From Provencibacterium sp. (lineage in GTDB: Bacteria; Bacillota; Clostridia; Oscillospirales; Ruminococcaceae): DNA of 64,000 nucleotides. This document shows positions 24,900 through 33,697 of this stretch, one piece after another; positions within the stretch are counted from its first letter, which is position 1; each line of letters opens with the position of its first letter. The DNA lies in the NCBI GenBank assembly GCA_022792175.1, contig JAAWAN010000028.1, forward strand, positions 124,001 through 188,000, given 5' to 3'. The notes beneath the pieces were generated by a model. The model was not told the DNA's origin and did no database searches. It saw nothing but the letters and a program-made list of their open reading frames with translations. A program made the translations under genes and the position numbers.

Positions 24900-24915
24900 A
24901 TGAAAGGAGGAGTTT

Positions 24916-25419
24916 ATGCAGCTAAACGAATTTATGGGCGCCCATGCCCCGCGGGCCGGCTACACCGGTTACCTCTTCGGCGAGGACTGGTTGCTGGCGC
25001 TTGATACGCAGGGCGGCGCGGTGGAGGGGGAGTTTCTGGTTGCGCGGGCAGGGCTGCGGCGGCTGGAGGCCGGCTTTGAGACGGCCGAGCGCACGCTTTT
25101 TGATGAAAAGGCCGGCCCCTTTTCGCAGCGCGGCGGGCTGCGGCGCTTCTTTCTTCTGGAGGGGGACCGGCGGCTGGATGACCCGCTGCAGCAGCAGCTT
25201 TTCTCCCACCGCCTGCTCTATGCCAAAAACGGGGAGGCAGCCATGCGCTACCTCTTTTTCTGCCTGCGGGATGGGGCGGGAGAACGCGGGCAGCTTCTCC
25301 CCTTCATCGAGCGGGATGCGGGCGGCGCGCCGGGGGAGAACACCCCCTTCCGGCTGCGCCTCACACAGACGGGGGAGCTGCCGCAGGCCTACCGCTGGCC
25401 CGACAGCCTTTCGGAGTAA
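24916..25419 (+). CDS. Phage tail protein, probable tail tube
   Basis: A 167-residue protein, beta-rich by composition, in the position of the major tail protein. It has its own strong ribosome-binding site (AAAGGAGGAG) and a hairpin-separated expression unit, as expected for an abundant structural subunit. No recognised signature was found, and the next genes lack a tape measure, so the assignment to tail tube is inference. Confidence 0.45.
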   Translation: MQLNEFMGAHAPRAGYTGYLFGEDWLLALDTQGGAVEGEFLVARAGLRRLEAGFETAERTLFDEKAGPFSQRGGLRRFFLLEGDRRLDDPLQQQLFSHRLLYAKNGEAAMRYLFFCLRDGAGERGQLLPFIERDAGGAPGENTPFRLRLTQTGELPQAYRWPDSLSE

Positions 25420-25440
25420 ACAGGGAGGCGTTCATAAAAA

Positions 25441-27021
25441 ATGGGAACCGTTCGCGTATATGCCAGCGACAGCATGACCGCCGATGTGCGCACCGAAATC
25501 TATGGGCCCTCCTATTCCTACGGCCTCAAGGACAACTACCGGCGCGCGGCAACCGATGAGGCCTATGCGCGCTATGCGCTCACCTATTCCAAAAGCCGCG
25601 TACCGGCGGCGGAGTATGCCACCGGCGTCCGGGTGCTGTTTGACCTGGATGCCGTTCCCGAGCTGCAGGCCCGCGCCGTTACCCGGATTACCGGGCCCTT
25701 CCTCTATCTGCGCGAAAAGTACAGCGAGCTCTTCGCGGGGGCGAGCTATCCGCTTTCCTTTCGCGGCTGCACCTTTGATGACGTCATCCTGCGCTTTCTG
25801 CTCACCTTTCCCGGCGACCCCGCGCAGGATAACCATTTGGGACAGCAGCAGCCCGGAAAATATTTCAACGTCCGCGAAAGCGGACAGGACAGCATCAATC
25901 TCTATCAGGGCATCCACCGCAGCATGATCACCGTTTGTCTGAGCGCCTATCCGGGTGTCAGCGGCAAGCGCTATGAAGGAAGGGTGCGTGCCGTTTTTGA
26001 CAGCGCTACCGGCGAATTCCCGCCCTACATTCAGGTGGAATACAAAAACAGCGAGCTGATGATTGCCGGCTGCAGCCCCCAATCCGGCTTTGTCAATGAA
26101 AAGCAGCCCGTGCGGCTGGACTGGTCGCTTGTGCCCTGTTCCCCCAACGCCGTCGGGCGGGCTACCCAGAAGAGCGCCAGCCTCCAGTGGCGGCCAAAAG
26201 GCTCCTCTTCGGTGCAGACCGTTTCGGTCAGCGGCGCCTCTACCTTCTGCGTGCTCCCTGCAAACACCCTGCCGAACGGCAGCATCGAATGGCGGGTCAG
26301 CGCGGTCTCTGCCGACAATGTTTCTGCCCCCTGGTCGGACTGGTATACGCTGACCACCATCGACAACCAGATCAGCGCGCCCGACAGCCTTTCGCCGGAT
26401 GGGGAACTGCTCGACGGGGCACGCCCCATCGCCCTTTCCTGGCGGCACAACTCGCCTCTGGGAACGCCGCCCAGCGCCTTTGAAGCGCAGGTGGATCTCG
26501 AAACCGGTTACGGCTGGCGGGAGCTGAGCGGAAAAATCCTCAGCAGCGAAAGCGCCTACACCATCCCCGCCAACACGCTGCCGAGCGGCTATGTCAGCTG
26601 GCGGGTGCGCGATTATAACAGCGATGGGCAGCCCTCCCCCTGGAGCAGCCCGGCCCGCATGACAGTGCGTGCCGCGCCGCGCGCCCCCGTTTTCCGAACG
26701 CTGCAGTCCGGTACGGCGCGCCCGCTGATACAGTGGTTCGTCTCCGGACAGGTGGCGCTGCAGATAGAGATAACTTCCGGCAGGGAAATGCTCTATCGCT
26801 CGGGCACGATTTTCTCCACCGAAAACAGCCACCGCATCCCGGTTTTGCTGCCAAACGGCATTTATACCCTCCGGCTGCGGATTCAAAACCAGTATGGGCT
26901 CTGGAGCCCCTGGGAGGAAACCAGCCTGGCCATTCAGGCCCCTAAAAAATGGAAGGTTACACTGGAGGGGCAGGAAATAGAGGCGGGCGCGCAGCTCTCC
27001 TTTCATGTTCAGAAGAAATAA
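25441..27021 (+). CDS. Virion protein with fibronectin-III-like repeats (tail fibre type)
   Basis: A 526-residue protein. The N-terminal ~200 residues form a distinct domain. Residues about 205-525 hold three or four beta-sandwich repeats of fibronectin-III type, seen as repeated elements such as TLPNGSIEWRVSAVS, TLPSGYVSWRVRDYN and LPNGIYTLRLRIQN, each ended by W-containing SAPWSDWYTL, PSPWSSPA or WSPWEE. Such repeats decorate tail fibres and bind surfaces. No catalytic site is seen. It follows the tail protein by 21 nt. Confidence 0.6.
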   Translation: MGTVRVYASDSMTADVRTEIYGPSYSYGLKDNYRRAATDEAYARYALTYSKSRVPAAEYATGVRVLFDLDAVPELQARAVTRITGPFLYLREKYSELFAGASYPLSFRGCTFDDVILRFLLTFPGDPAQDNHLGQQQPGKYFNVRESGQDSINLYQGIHRSMITVCLSAYPGVSGKRYEGRVRAVFDSATGEFPPYIQVEYKNSELMIAGCSPQSGFVNEKQPVRLDWSLVPCSPNAVGRATQKSASLQWRPKGSSSVQTVSVSGASTFCVLPANTLPNGSIEWRVSAVSADNVSAPWSDWYTLTTIDNQISAPDSLSPDGELLDGARPIALSWRHNSPLGTPPSAFEAQVDLETGYGWRELSGKILSSESAYTIPANTLPSGYVSWRVRDYNSDGQPSPWSSPARMTVRAAPRAPVFRTLQSGTARPLIQWFVSGQVALQIEITSGREMLYRSGTIFSTENSHRIPVLLPNGIYTLRLRIQNQYGLWSPWEETSLAIQAPKKWKVTLEGQEIEAGAQLSFHVQKK

Positions 27022-27053
27022 TCATCCTCAAGGAAAGGCAGGAAACAGACCGC

Positions 27054-28166
27054 ATGGCGCTGAACTATCAAAACCCCTGTGAAGGAAGAATACTGAACAT
27101 TTCATGGGAGAGGAGCGGCCTTCTCACCGTTTACCGCCTGCAGCGCAGCCTGCACGCGGCTGATGGGGAGAAAAGCAGCCTTATCTATGAGGGCAGGGCC
27201 CTCTCCTTTACCGATACGCTCCCCGCCGGGGCGCAGAGCGTTCAGTACCGCCTGACCGGCAGCGACGGCAGCGAACAGGAGGGAGAGCTGCTGAGCGTGC
27301 GGCAAAGCGAGCCTCCGCATTTTCTGAGCGAAGGCAGGGATCTGGGAAAGCGCTGCCGGGCCTTCTCTGTCCCCTACGAGGCGCAGGACAGCTTTCCCGA
27401 TGCGCGGCTCTCGGCCCGGGTCTCGCTGGATGGCTCCCCGCTCGAGAGCATAGGGGGACTTTCCAGCCCGGTTCATCTCGCGGCCTCGGTAGATGAAAAG
27501 ACCTTTTCCGCCCTGCGAAACGGGACGGCCCACACGCTGAAGGTGACCCTCACAAACGAATTTGGCCGCTCTTCCTCCTTATCCTTTTCCTTCACCGTCA
27601 GCAGCGATGAAACGGCCGGCTGCACCTTTTATCTGCTGCGCGACGGAAAGGCGGTCGCCAAAAAAGAGGACGGCAGTCCCTTTTTCGACTACCGGGCGGC
27701 CGGCAGCCACCGCTATCAGGTGCGGGTGGTCGATGAGCAGGGCGGCTTTTGCGACAGCAACGAGGTAAGCGTTATCAGCTGGCTGGAAACGGCGCTGCTC
27801 GCCCCCCTTTCCAACCCGGAGCGGAGCATTGCGCTTTCGCTGCAGAGCGAAGGCCCGCCCCTGCGCCAGAGCCTTCTGCAGCCGCAAAACCAACTTCACC
27901 TGTTTGAGGGAAGGGAATATGCCGCTCTCGAGGAAAGCGGCCAGCGCTCTCAGCGCTTCACCCTCTGCGCCCTTCTCGGCGAAGAGGAATACCGGCAGCT
28001 GCTGCAGCTTTTTTCCGCCGGCGAACCGGTCCTCTACCGCGACCCCTACGGCAATTGCATGCCGGCAGCCATCGATTCGCTTTCCTCCTCCTTCTCCTCC
28101 CGGGGAACCGAGCTGAAAATAGAGCTGACGCGCCTTTGTGAGCAGGAGGAGGTTTTTTATGATTAA
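27054..28166 (+). CDS. Virion-associated beta-sandwich protein
   Basis: A 370-residue protein. The first ~200 residues resemble fibronectin-like segments (ALNYQNPCEGRILNISWERS, LSFTDTLPAGAQSVQYRLTG), as in the preceding gene. The last ~100 residues (QLHLFEGREYAALEESGQRSQR..EPVLYRDPYGNCMPAAIDSL) look like a phage distal-tail domain that contacts the baseplate. Its end overlaps the next gene by 8 nt. The exact role is unknown. Confidence 0.55.
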   Translation: MALNYQNPCEGRILNISWERSGLLTVYRLQRSLHAADGEKSSLIYEGRALSFTDTLPAGAQSVQYRLTGSDGSEQEGELLSVRQSEPPHFLSEGRDLGKRCRAFSVPYEAQDSFPDARLSARVSLDGSPLESIGGLSSPVHLAASVDEKTFSALRNGTAHTLKVTLTNEFGRSSSLSFSFTVSSDETAGCTFYLLRDGKAVAKKEDGSPFFDYRAAGSHRYQVRVVDEQGGFCDSNEVSVISWLETALLAPLSNPERSIALSLQSEGPPLRQSLLQPQNQLHLFEGREYAALEESGQRSQRFTLCALLGEEEYRQLLQLFSAGEPVLYRDPYGNCMPAAIDSLSSSFSSRGTELKIELTRLCEQEEVFYD

Positions 28167-29235
28167 CCTTGCGCAGGAGGGCTTTTCCCATGAGCAGGTG
28201 CTGCAGGCGCTGCAGTTTCAGGAGGGAAGGCGGCAGATGCGCTATGAGCTGTGGCTGCTGCGGGGGGAAACGGCCATTTATCCGCTGCCGCTAAGGGATT
28301 TCAGCTTCACCTGCGACTGTCTGGCGGATGTGAAATACACCGGCCGCTTTACCTTTCAGAGCCTGCCGGATATCCGCTGGCGCAGCGACCGGCTGCAGCT
28401 TCGCATGGTTCTCACTTTAAAGGGAAAGGAGCTTATCTACCCCTTCCCCCGCCTGCGGGCCGCGCGCATCAGCGGAGACCGGATGCTCACCGTTACCGCC
28501 TGCGATGAAACGGCCATCCTCTCCCAGAGCTCGCTGGGCGAGCGTCCGCTCATCCGGGCGGGAACCCGTTACACTTCTTTTCTGACCGGGCTGCTGGAAA
28601 AGGCGGGCTTTTCCCATGTGCTCATTACCCCCTCCGATGCCCTCTTTTCCGCCGACCGGGAGGACTGGGAGCCGGAAACCAGCCTCGCCTCCCTTTGCAG
28701 CCAGCTGCTCTCGGAAATCGGCTACCGCTCGCTGGAGGCAACGCGCCTGGGCGGCATCCGCTCCGGGCCCTATGAGCCGCCCGGCCCCCTGCACGCAAAA
28801 ATCTCCTATCATGAAAAAAACAGCATCCTCCTTCCCGGCTGCAGCCGGGAGCTGATGAACGACTGCTGCCCCAACCGGTTTATCGGCTATGTTTCCAATC
28901 CGGAGCAGCCACCCATGCAGTATGAATACCTCAATAACAACCCGGCCAGCCCCACCTCGCCTCACAACAACGGCGGCTACACCATTACGGCGGTGCGCCG
29001 GTTCGACAGCATTGCCGACCGGGAGAGCCTGGAAAAAAACGTGCGGCGCTGGGCGTTGGAAACCGAGGCGCTCTATGAATACCTCGAGCTGCAGACCGCC
29101 CCGATGCCCCACCACGAGGTGCAGGAGGTTCTCTTCATCGACTGCCGGGAGGCGAGCGGGCTTTACACCGAGATAGGCTGGACGCTCGAGCGCGAACAGA
29201 TGACCCACCGGCTGCGGCGCTGCCGGATGGATTAG
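28159..29235 (+). CDS. XkdQ-like / DUF5048-type phage tail protein
   Basis: A 358-residue protein with an N-terminal hub-like region (RYELWLLRGE, LPLRDFSFTCDCLADVKYTG) and a middle and C-terminal part common to the DUF5048 and XkdQ baseplate-hub proteins of Clostridial prophages, with SLASLCSQLLSEIGYRSL and FIGYVSNPEQP. These hubs join the tail to the spike. The ATG at 28159 is preferred over the 28138 start because GGAGGAGG precedes it. Confidence 0.65.
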   Translation: MINLAQEGFSHEQVLQALQFQEGRRQMRYELWLLRGETAIYPLPLRDFSFTCDCLADVKYTGRFTFQSLPDIRWRSDRLQLRMVLTLKGKELIYPFPRLRAARISGDRMLTVTACDETAILSQSSLGERPLIRAGTRYTSFLTGLLEKAGFSHVLITPSDALFSADREDWEPETSLASLCSQLLSEIGYRSLEATRLGGIRSGPYEPPGPLHAKISYHEKNSILLPGCSRELMNDCCPNRFIGYVSNPEQPPMQYEYLNNNPASPTSPHNNGGYTITAVRRFDSIADRESLEKNVRRWALETEALYEYLELQTAPMPHHEVQEVLFIDCREASGLYTEIGWTLEREQMTHRLRRCRMD

Positions 29236-29248
29236 GAGGCTTTTAAAG

Positions 29249-29446
29249 ATGGAACATTTTTCAATGGCTACCGTGCAGCGCCAGGAGGACGGCAGCCTTC
29301 TCATCCTCCCGGACGGTATGGATACCCCGCTGAAAAAGCAGTGCCTCATCCCCGGCGGGATGACGCTCACCGGCGGCGACCGGGTCCTGCTGCTGAAATA
29401 TGCCGGCTGCCGGCTGGTTCTGGCCCGCTATCCGCAGCCCTCATAA
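29249..29446 (+). CDS. Small baseplate-type phage protein
   Basis: A 65-residue protein (LKKQCLIPGGMTLTGGDRVLLLKYAGCRLVLARY) with the pattern of small OB-fold-like baseplate proteins such as the DUF2577 type. Thirteen nt after the hub gene; AGGAGGC precedes the ATG. It is the last gene of the cluster before the terminator. Confidence 0.5.
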   Translation: MEHFSMATVQRQEDGSLLILPDGMDTPLKKQCLIPGGMTLTGGDRVLLLKYAGCRLVLARYPQPS

Positions 29447-29488
29447 ACAGAGTAAAGGGCAGGGCGGCCTTAAAGCAGGTTGATTCTA

Positions 29489-29533
29489 AAAAAGAGGCAG
29501 TAAAAACGCAAAGCGTTTTTACTGCCTCTTTTT
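29489..29533. terminator. Bidirectional terminator at the end of the phage cluster
   Basis: A 21-bp perfect inverted repeat with a 3-nt loop, A-rich on the left and T-rich on the right, between the last phage gene and the convergent lipoprotein gene; it reaches into the stop of the latter. Confidence 0.9.
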
Positions 29534-30431
29534 AATCGGTTAAAAATGCGTAGCTGACCTCTCCGGCCGAAAAGGAGGCGGTTATCTGATAAACAGAACC
29601 CGGCTCTGCCTGCCGGAGAACGAAATTCCCCTCCTCCTTTTCGATTACCGCCGCCTCCCCCTGCGAAATATCTTCCTCCTGCGAACTGCGGCAGGAGGCG
29701 GGCCAGCACACCGCCTGCACCTGCTCCGGCTTTATCGGGTAAAACAGCAGCCGGATATCCGTCCCTTCGCCGATATGCAGAGGGTTTTCATCCAGAAGCT
29801 CTCCCCACTGCAGCGGATGGGCACCGCAGGAAACCATTGTCTGTGTCTGTCCGTTTTCATCCGTATAGCTCCATTCCCAGCCGCCCCGCGCAACCCGCGC
29901 CACCACCACGGCCATGGGAGTCTCATATTCAGCCGAAAGCTCCGGCGGCTCGGAGAGATCCGGTTCCTGCCAGATGGAGTCTACCAGCTGCTGATAGATG
30001 TCCGCATCCTCCGGCTTCCCCTGCTGCAAAACGCGGATACTGTGGACCCCCGGATACTGCCCCGGATAGCTTTCCAGCATGCAGCCATCGCCCGTTATCT
30101 CCAAAATATTTCCCTTTTTCAGCTGCTGCGGCTCTATCCTTTCGCCGGAAACCCCATACAGCTGCTGTGGCATGGTAACGGTGAAGGCCATCTCCGTCTG
30201 CTGGTCCACCAGAATATAGGCTCCATCGTTTCCCATCGGGACATACATCGCCGTGCTCACCGTTTCCCGTGGCATACCGGCGGGCTGTACCCCCTCTGAC
30301 GAGCTTTTGGATTCCTCCGCGGCAGGCTCTTTCTCAGCCGGAAGAGGCTGCCGCAGTGCACCGGCGCAGCCGGCCAGCGCCAGCAGCCCGAGGCCGGCCA
30401 GCAATATTCCCTTTCGTATCGCTTTTCTCAT
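29532..30431 (-). CDS. Secreted lipoprotein of unknown function
   Basis: A 299-residue lipoprotein. The signal peptide (MRKAIRKGILLAGLGLLALA) ends in the lipobox LAGC, followed by a Glu/Lys/Ser-rich linker. The mature part shows no recognised domain, but parts such as VTMPQQLYGVSGERIEPQQL and GNILEITGDG resemble DUF3221-like small beta-barrel modules. The start is set by AGGGGAAGAAG before the ATG at 30431; upstream in-frame sequence is not coding. It is divergent from the GH43 gene. Confidence 0.7.
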   Translation of the reverse strand: MRKAIRKGILLAGLGLLALAGCAGALRQPLPAEKEPAAEESKSSSEGVQPAGMPRETVSTAMYVPMGNDGAYILVDQQTEMAFTVTMPQQLYGVSGERIEPQQLKKGNILEITGDGCMLESYPGQYPGVHSIRVLQQGKPEDADIYQQLVDSIWQEPDLSEPPELSAEYETPMAVVVARVARGGWEWSYTDENGQTQTMVSCGAHPLQWGELLDENPLHIGEGTDIRLLFYPIKPEQVQAVCWPASCRSSQEEDISQGEAAVIEKEEGNFVLRQAEPGSVYQITASFSAGEVSYAFLTD

Positions 30432-30554
30432 TCTTCTTCCCCTTTCAGCGGGCTGCAAACCCTTTTCACCTTCATAGTGCCGAAAAAGTCCCCGTTTACT
30501 GCCGAAACTGCATGCGAAGGATAAAAAAGACAGCGGCAAGTTGCAAATTGGGCA

Positions 30555-30583
30555 TTTACATATTTCCGCAGAGTTTATATAAT
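30555..30583 (+). promoter_or_regulatory. Sigma-A promoter for the GH43 gene
   Basis: TTTACA (30555-30560), 17-nt spacer, TATAAT (30578-30583), 78 nt before the GH43 start. Confidence 0.65.
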
Positions 30584-30660
30584 GAAGAAAAGCCTGCCGC
30601 CAAAAGGAACGCTCACCTCTGAAGGCCGTCAGGACGATTGAAGAAAAGGAAGAAGACAAA

Positions 30661-31569
30661 ATGTCCATACTGAAAAACGGCGCCCTGTGGGAGGATCAGG
30701 ACAAAAATCCGATTCATGCCCATGGCGGCTGCATGCTGCTGCATGACGGCTGGTACTACTGGTACGGCGAGGACCGCCGGGAGCAGTTTTATGTCAGCTG
30801 CTACCGCTCAAAAGATCTGAAAAACTGGGAATTTCGAAACCATATCCTCACTGCCGGCTCGAAAATGGAAGGCTGCCGGGTGCGCACCACCCTCTGCCTG
30901 AAAAATGAGGAGGGAGGAAAGGTCAATCTCGAGCGGCCGAAGGTGCTCTATAATAAAGAAACGAAAAAATTCGTCCTGTGGGCACACTATGAAAACGGGA
31001 AGGATTACCGGGAAGCGGCGGCCGCTCTCGCCAGCTGCGAGAGTCCGGACGGGGATTTCATCTACCACGGCCACTTTAACCCCTATGGCTATATGTCCCG
31101 GGACTGCACCCTCTTTCAGGATGACGACGGGACAGCCTACTTCATCTCCGCCTCCCGGGACAACGCGGACCTGCATGTCTACCGGCTGGCAGATGACTAT
31201 ATGAATGTGGAGGCGCTCGTCCACCGGCTCTGGCAGGGGGAATACCGGGAGGCCCCCGCCGTTGTAAAAGCGGGGGGCGTTTACTATATGCTCACCTCCT
31301 TCTGCACCGGCTGGGCACCCAATCAGGGGAAATATGCCTTTGCAGATTCGATGCAGGGGCGCTGGAGCCGGCTTTTCCCCATCGGGGATGAGACCACCTA
31401 CGAAAGCCAGCCCGCCTTTATCCTGAAAAAGGATGGACGCCTTCTCTATTTCGGCGACCGCTGGGGCGGAGGCGGCGAAAAATATTTCACCTCCGGCTAC
31501 ACCGTCTACCCGCTCGAAGCGGAAAACAAACAGCTTATCCTTCGCCGGACGGAGGAGGCCGCCCTCTGA
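30661..31569 (+). CDS. Glycoside hydrolase family 43-like protein
   Basis: A 302-residue five-bladed beta-propeller glycosidase without a signal peptide, so it is expected in the cytoplasm. It resembles the GH43 branch of exo-galactanases: HAHGGCMLLHDGWYYWYGE at the N-terminus, ERPKVLYNKETKKFVLWAHY and DDGTAYFISA. The catalytic acids of this fold are probably among Glu/Asp in these strands but cannot be placed with certainty. It precedes the PfkB gene by 104 nt and may free a sugar that is phosphorylated there. Confidence 0.75.
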   Translation: MSILKNGALWEDQDKNPIHAHGGCMLLHDGWYYWYGEDRREQFYVSCYRSKDLKNWEFRNHILTAGSKMEGCRVRTTLCLKNEEGGKVNLERPKVLYNKETKKFVLWAHYENGKDYREAAAALASCESPDGDFIYHGHFNPYGYMSRDCTLFQDDDGTAYFISASRDNADLHVYRLADDYMNVEALVHRLWQGEYREAPAVVKAGGVYYMLTSFCTGWAPNQGKYAFADSMQGRWSRLFPIGDETTYESQPAFILKKDGRLLYFGDRWGGGGEKYFTSGYTVYPLEAENKQLILRRTEEAAL

Positions 31570-31673
31570 AGCTATTATAAAGGGAGGCGCCATTTTTCCG
31601 CACGGCCGCGAAAAAACGGCCGCAAACCATCCGCCATGCTGTCTTTTCCTGATTCACATAAGGAGGCCTTTTT

Positions 31674-32648
31674 ATGTTTGATCTAGCTGCTATCGGAGAA
31701 ATCCTGATTGATTTTACCATGTCGCGCCAGCAGGAGGGCCCGCCACTCTTTACCCCAAACCCGGGCGGGGCTCCGGCCAATGTTGCCTGTGCGCTGGCAA
31801 AGTGGGGGCGCAAAAGCGCTTTCATCGGCAAGGTGGGACCGGATGCCTTCGGCGCGCTCTGCCGCAGCGCGCTGCAGGATGCCGGGGTGGATACCCACGG
31901 GCTGCTGACGAGCGCCGGCGAGCCGACTACCCTGGCCTTCGTCCATCTGGATGAAACGGGCAACCGCAGCTTCTCCTTCTACCGCCATAAAATGGCGGAT
32001 GTCAGCCTGCGCGCGGAGGAAATTCCCGCCGCGCTGCTGGAAAATGCGCGCATCTTTCACTTCGGCTCGGTTTCGCTGACCGAGGAGCCCGCGCGCAGCG
32101 CCACCATTGCGGCGGTGCAGGCGGCGAAAAGAAGCGGCGCTCTTATCAGCTTTGACCCCAACCTGCGCCCGCCGCTCTGGGACTCGCTTAAAACTGCCCG
32201 GCAGGAGATTCTCTCGCTCCTCCCGCTGGCGGATATCCTCAAAATTTCCGATGATGAGGCGGCCTTCCTCTTTGGCGGGCAGGACTGCCAGAAGCTGGCG
32301 GCTGATATCGCCGGGCGCTATGGCAGCCGGCTGGTGCTCATTTCCCGCGGGCCCGCCGGCTGCGCCGCCGCCGCCGGCGGCAAGGTCTATTCCTCCCGGG
32401 CCTATGACCTGCACACCATTGATACCACCGGCTCGGGAGACTCCTTTTTAGCCGGGGTGATGCACTGCATTCTGCACCATGAGGGCGGGCTGGCCGCCAT
32501 GAATGAAGAGGAAATTGAAAGAATGCTCGATTTCGCCAATGCCGTCGGCTCGCTGGTATCCACCAAAAAAGGAGCCATCCCCGCCCTGCCCACCGAGGAA
32601 CAGGTGCTCGCCTGCATGCAGGAAGAGCCGCGGCTGATGGCCGACTGA
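31674..32648 (+). CDS. PfkB family carbohydrate kinase (fructokinase type)
   Basis: A 324-residue ribokinase-superfamily sugar kinase. It shows the N-terminal PGGAPANVACALAKWG sugar-binding motif and the C-terminal DTTGSGDSFLAG motif with the catalytic Asp. The overall pattern fits the fructokinase (ScrK-like) group, but 2-keto-3-deoxygluconate kinases share it, and one of those would complete the kdu pathway. The choice cannot be made from the sequence. ATAAGGAGG precedes the ATG. Confidence 0.85.
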   Translation: MFDLAAIGEILIDFTMSRQQEGPPLFTPNPGGAPANVACALAKWGRKSAFIGKVGPDAFGALCRSALQDAGVDTHGLLTSAGEPTTLAFVHLDETGNRSFSFYRHKMADVSLRAEEIPAALLENARIFHFGSVSLTEEPARSATIAAVQAAKRSGALISFDPNLRPPLWDSLKTARQEILSLLPLADILKISDDEAAFLFGGQDCQKLAADIAGRYGSRLVLISRGPAGCAAAAGGKVYSSRAYDLHTIDTTGSGDSFLAGVMHCILHHEGGLAAMNEEEIERMLDFANAVGSLVSTKKGAIPALPTEEQVLACMQEEPRLMAD

Positions 32649-32671
32649 AATGATTTAAAGGAGCTGTCTGT

Positions 32672-33697
32672 TTGAAAAAAATTCTGTCCCAGGTCCTCTG
32701 CCTGCTGTTTCTTCTCTGCCTGACCGGATGCGCCCTGAACAGAGAGGCGCCTCCCGCCGGGCAGCCGCCCGTTTCCTCCTCCGAAGAGGAGCTTTCTTCC
32801 TTAAAAGAATCTTCCCCGGCCGCAGAGGCCGCCGGGGAAGACGGCCTGCATTTTACCGATGCGCTCGGCTACCCGGTTCATCTTAAAAGCTATGAGCGGG
32901 TCATTTCGCTCTATGGCAGCTTTGCCGAAACCTGGATGCTGGCCGGCGGAACGCTCGCGGGAACCACCAGCGATGCCATTGAGGAGCGCGGCCTCGCCGT
33001 GGGGGAGAATACGGCCATTGTCGGAACGGTGAAGGAGCCGAACCTGGAGGAAATTATCGCCCTCGCGCCTGATTTCGTCATCCTCTCCGCCGATATCGCC
33101 GGGCAGGCGGCGCTGCATGAATCGCTTGTGACGGCGGATATCCCCCATGCCTACTACCGGGTGGATGCCTTCTCCGACTACCTGCAGATGCTCTCCCAGT
33201 TCTGCGAAATGACCGGACGGGAGGACCTGTATGAGCAAAACGGCCTGCGCATACAAAAACAGGTCGATCAGGTGCTGGAGCTGACAAAGGATAAAACGGG
33301 TCCCTCGGTACTACTGCTGCGCGCCTTCTCGAGCGGCGTTAAGGCCAAGGGGGCGGATAATCTGGCGGGCGTTATTCTGCGTGACCTGCATGCGGACAAC
33401 CTCGCCGACCGGCAGGAGAGCCTGCTGGAGGATGTTTCGCTGGAGGAAATCATTGCCTGCGACCCGGAAATTATCCTCATCGTTACCATGGGGGCGAGCG
33501 AAGAAAAGGCGATGGACTTTATGGCCCAGCGCTTCGAATCAGACCCGGCCTGGGCGGGGCTTTCGGCCGTTCAAAGCGGGCGCTACCTGCTGCTGCCGAA
33601 GGAGCTTTTTCACTATAAGCCAAACGCCCGATGGGGGGAGAGCTATGCCTATCTTGCCAAAATCCTTTATCCGGAGCTTGCCGCCGAAATCGGCTAA
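32672..33697 (+). CDS. Iron/siderophore-type ABC transporter binding lipoprotein
   Basis: A 341-residue lipoprotein with signal peptide and the LTGC lipobox, followed by a Ser/Glu linker. The mature part is a class III periplasmic-binding protein of the FepB/BtuF group (IALAPDFVILSADIAG, then LLRAFSSGVKAKG). It captures Fe-siderophore, haem or cobalamin outside the membrane. Start TTG at 32672 after AAAGGAGC. It is the first gene of a three-gene importer, and its end overlaps the permease by 53 nt. Confidence 0.85.
   Translation: MKKILSQVLCLLFLLCLTGCALNREAPPAGQPPVSSSEEELSSLKESSPAAEAAGEDGLHFTDALGYPVHLKSYERVISLYGSFAETWMLAGGTLAGTTSDAIEERGLAVGENTAIVGTVKEPNLEEIIALAPDFVILSADIAGQAALHESLVTADIPHAYYRVDAFSDYLQMLSQFCEMTGREDLYEQNGLRIQKQVDQVLELTKDKTGPSVLLLRAFSSGVKAKGADNLAGVILRDLHADNLADRQESLLEDVSLEEIIACDPEIILIVTMGASEEKAMDFMAQRFESDPAWAGLSAVQSGRYLLLPKELFHYKPNARWGESYAYLAKILYPELAAEIG

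Larger units (their letters stand above)
19079..29446 (+). mobile_element. Phage-derived packaging, capsid and tail gene cluster
   Basis: Thirteen consecutive plus-strand genes in canonical tailed-phage order: small and large terminase, portal, scaffold, capsid, three connector-type proteins, tail protein, two fibre-like proteins, an XkdQ-like protein and a small baseplate-type protein. Gene spacing is tight, with several ATGA/GTGA overlaps, and base composition resembles the flanking host genes. No integrase, repressor, replication, tape-measure, holin or endolysin gene is present, and no att-like direct repeats were noticed. Host-type genes flank both sides. It is either a shrinking prophage or a domesticated particle. 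Confidence 0.85.

Noticed and set aside
25432..27006. A 524-codon open frame antisense to the fibre gene
   Set aside because: High-GC codon bias leaves long open frames on the opposite strand; no ribosome-binding site, no recognised domain and Arg/Gly/Ala-rich composition.
18487..29533. Prophage attachment sites flanking the phage cluster
   Set aside because: No direct repeat was noticed at both ends, and no integrase or tRNA target is present.
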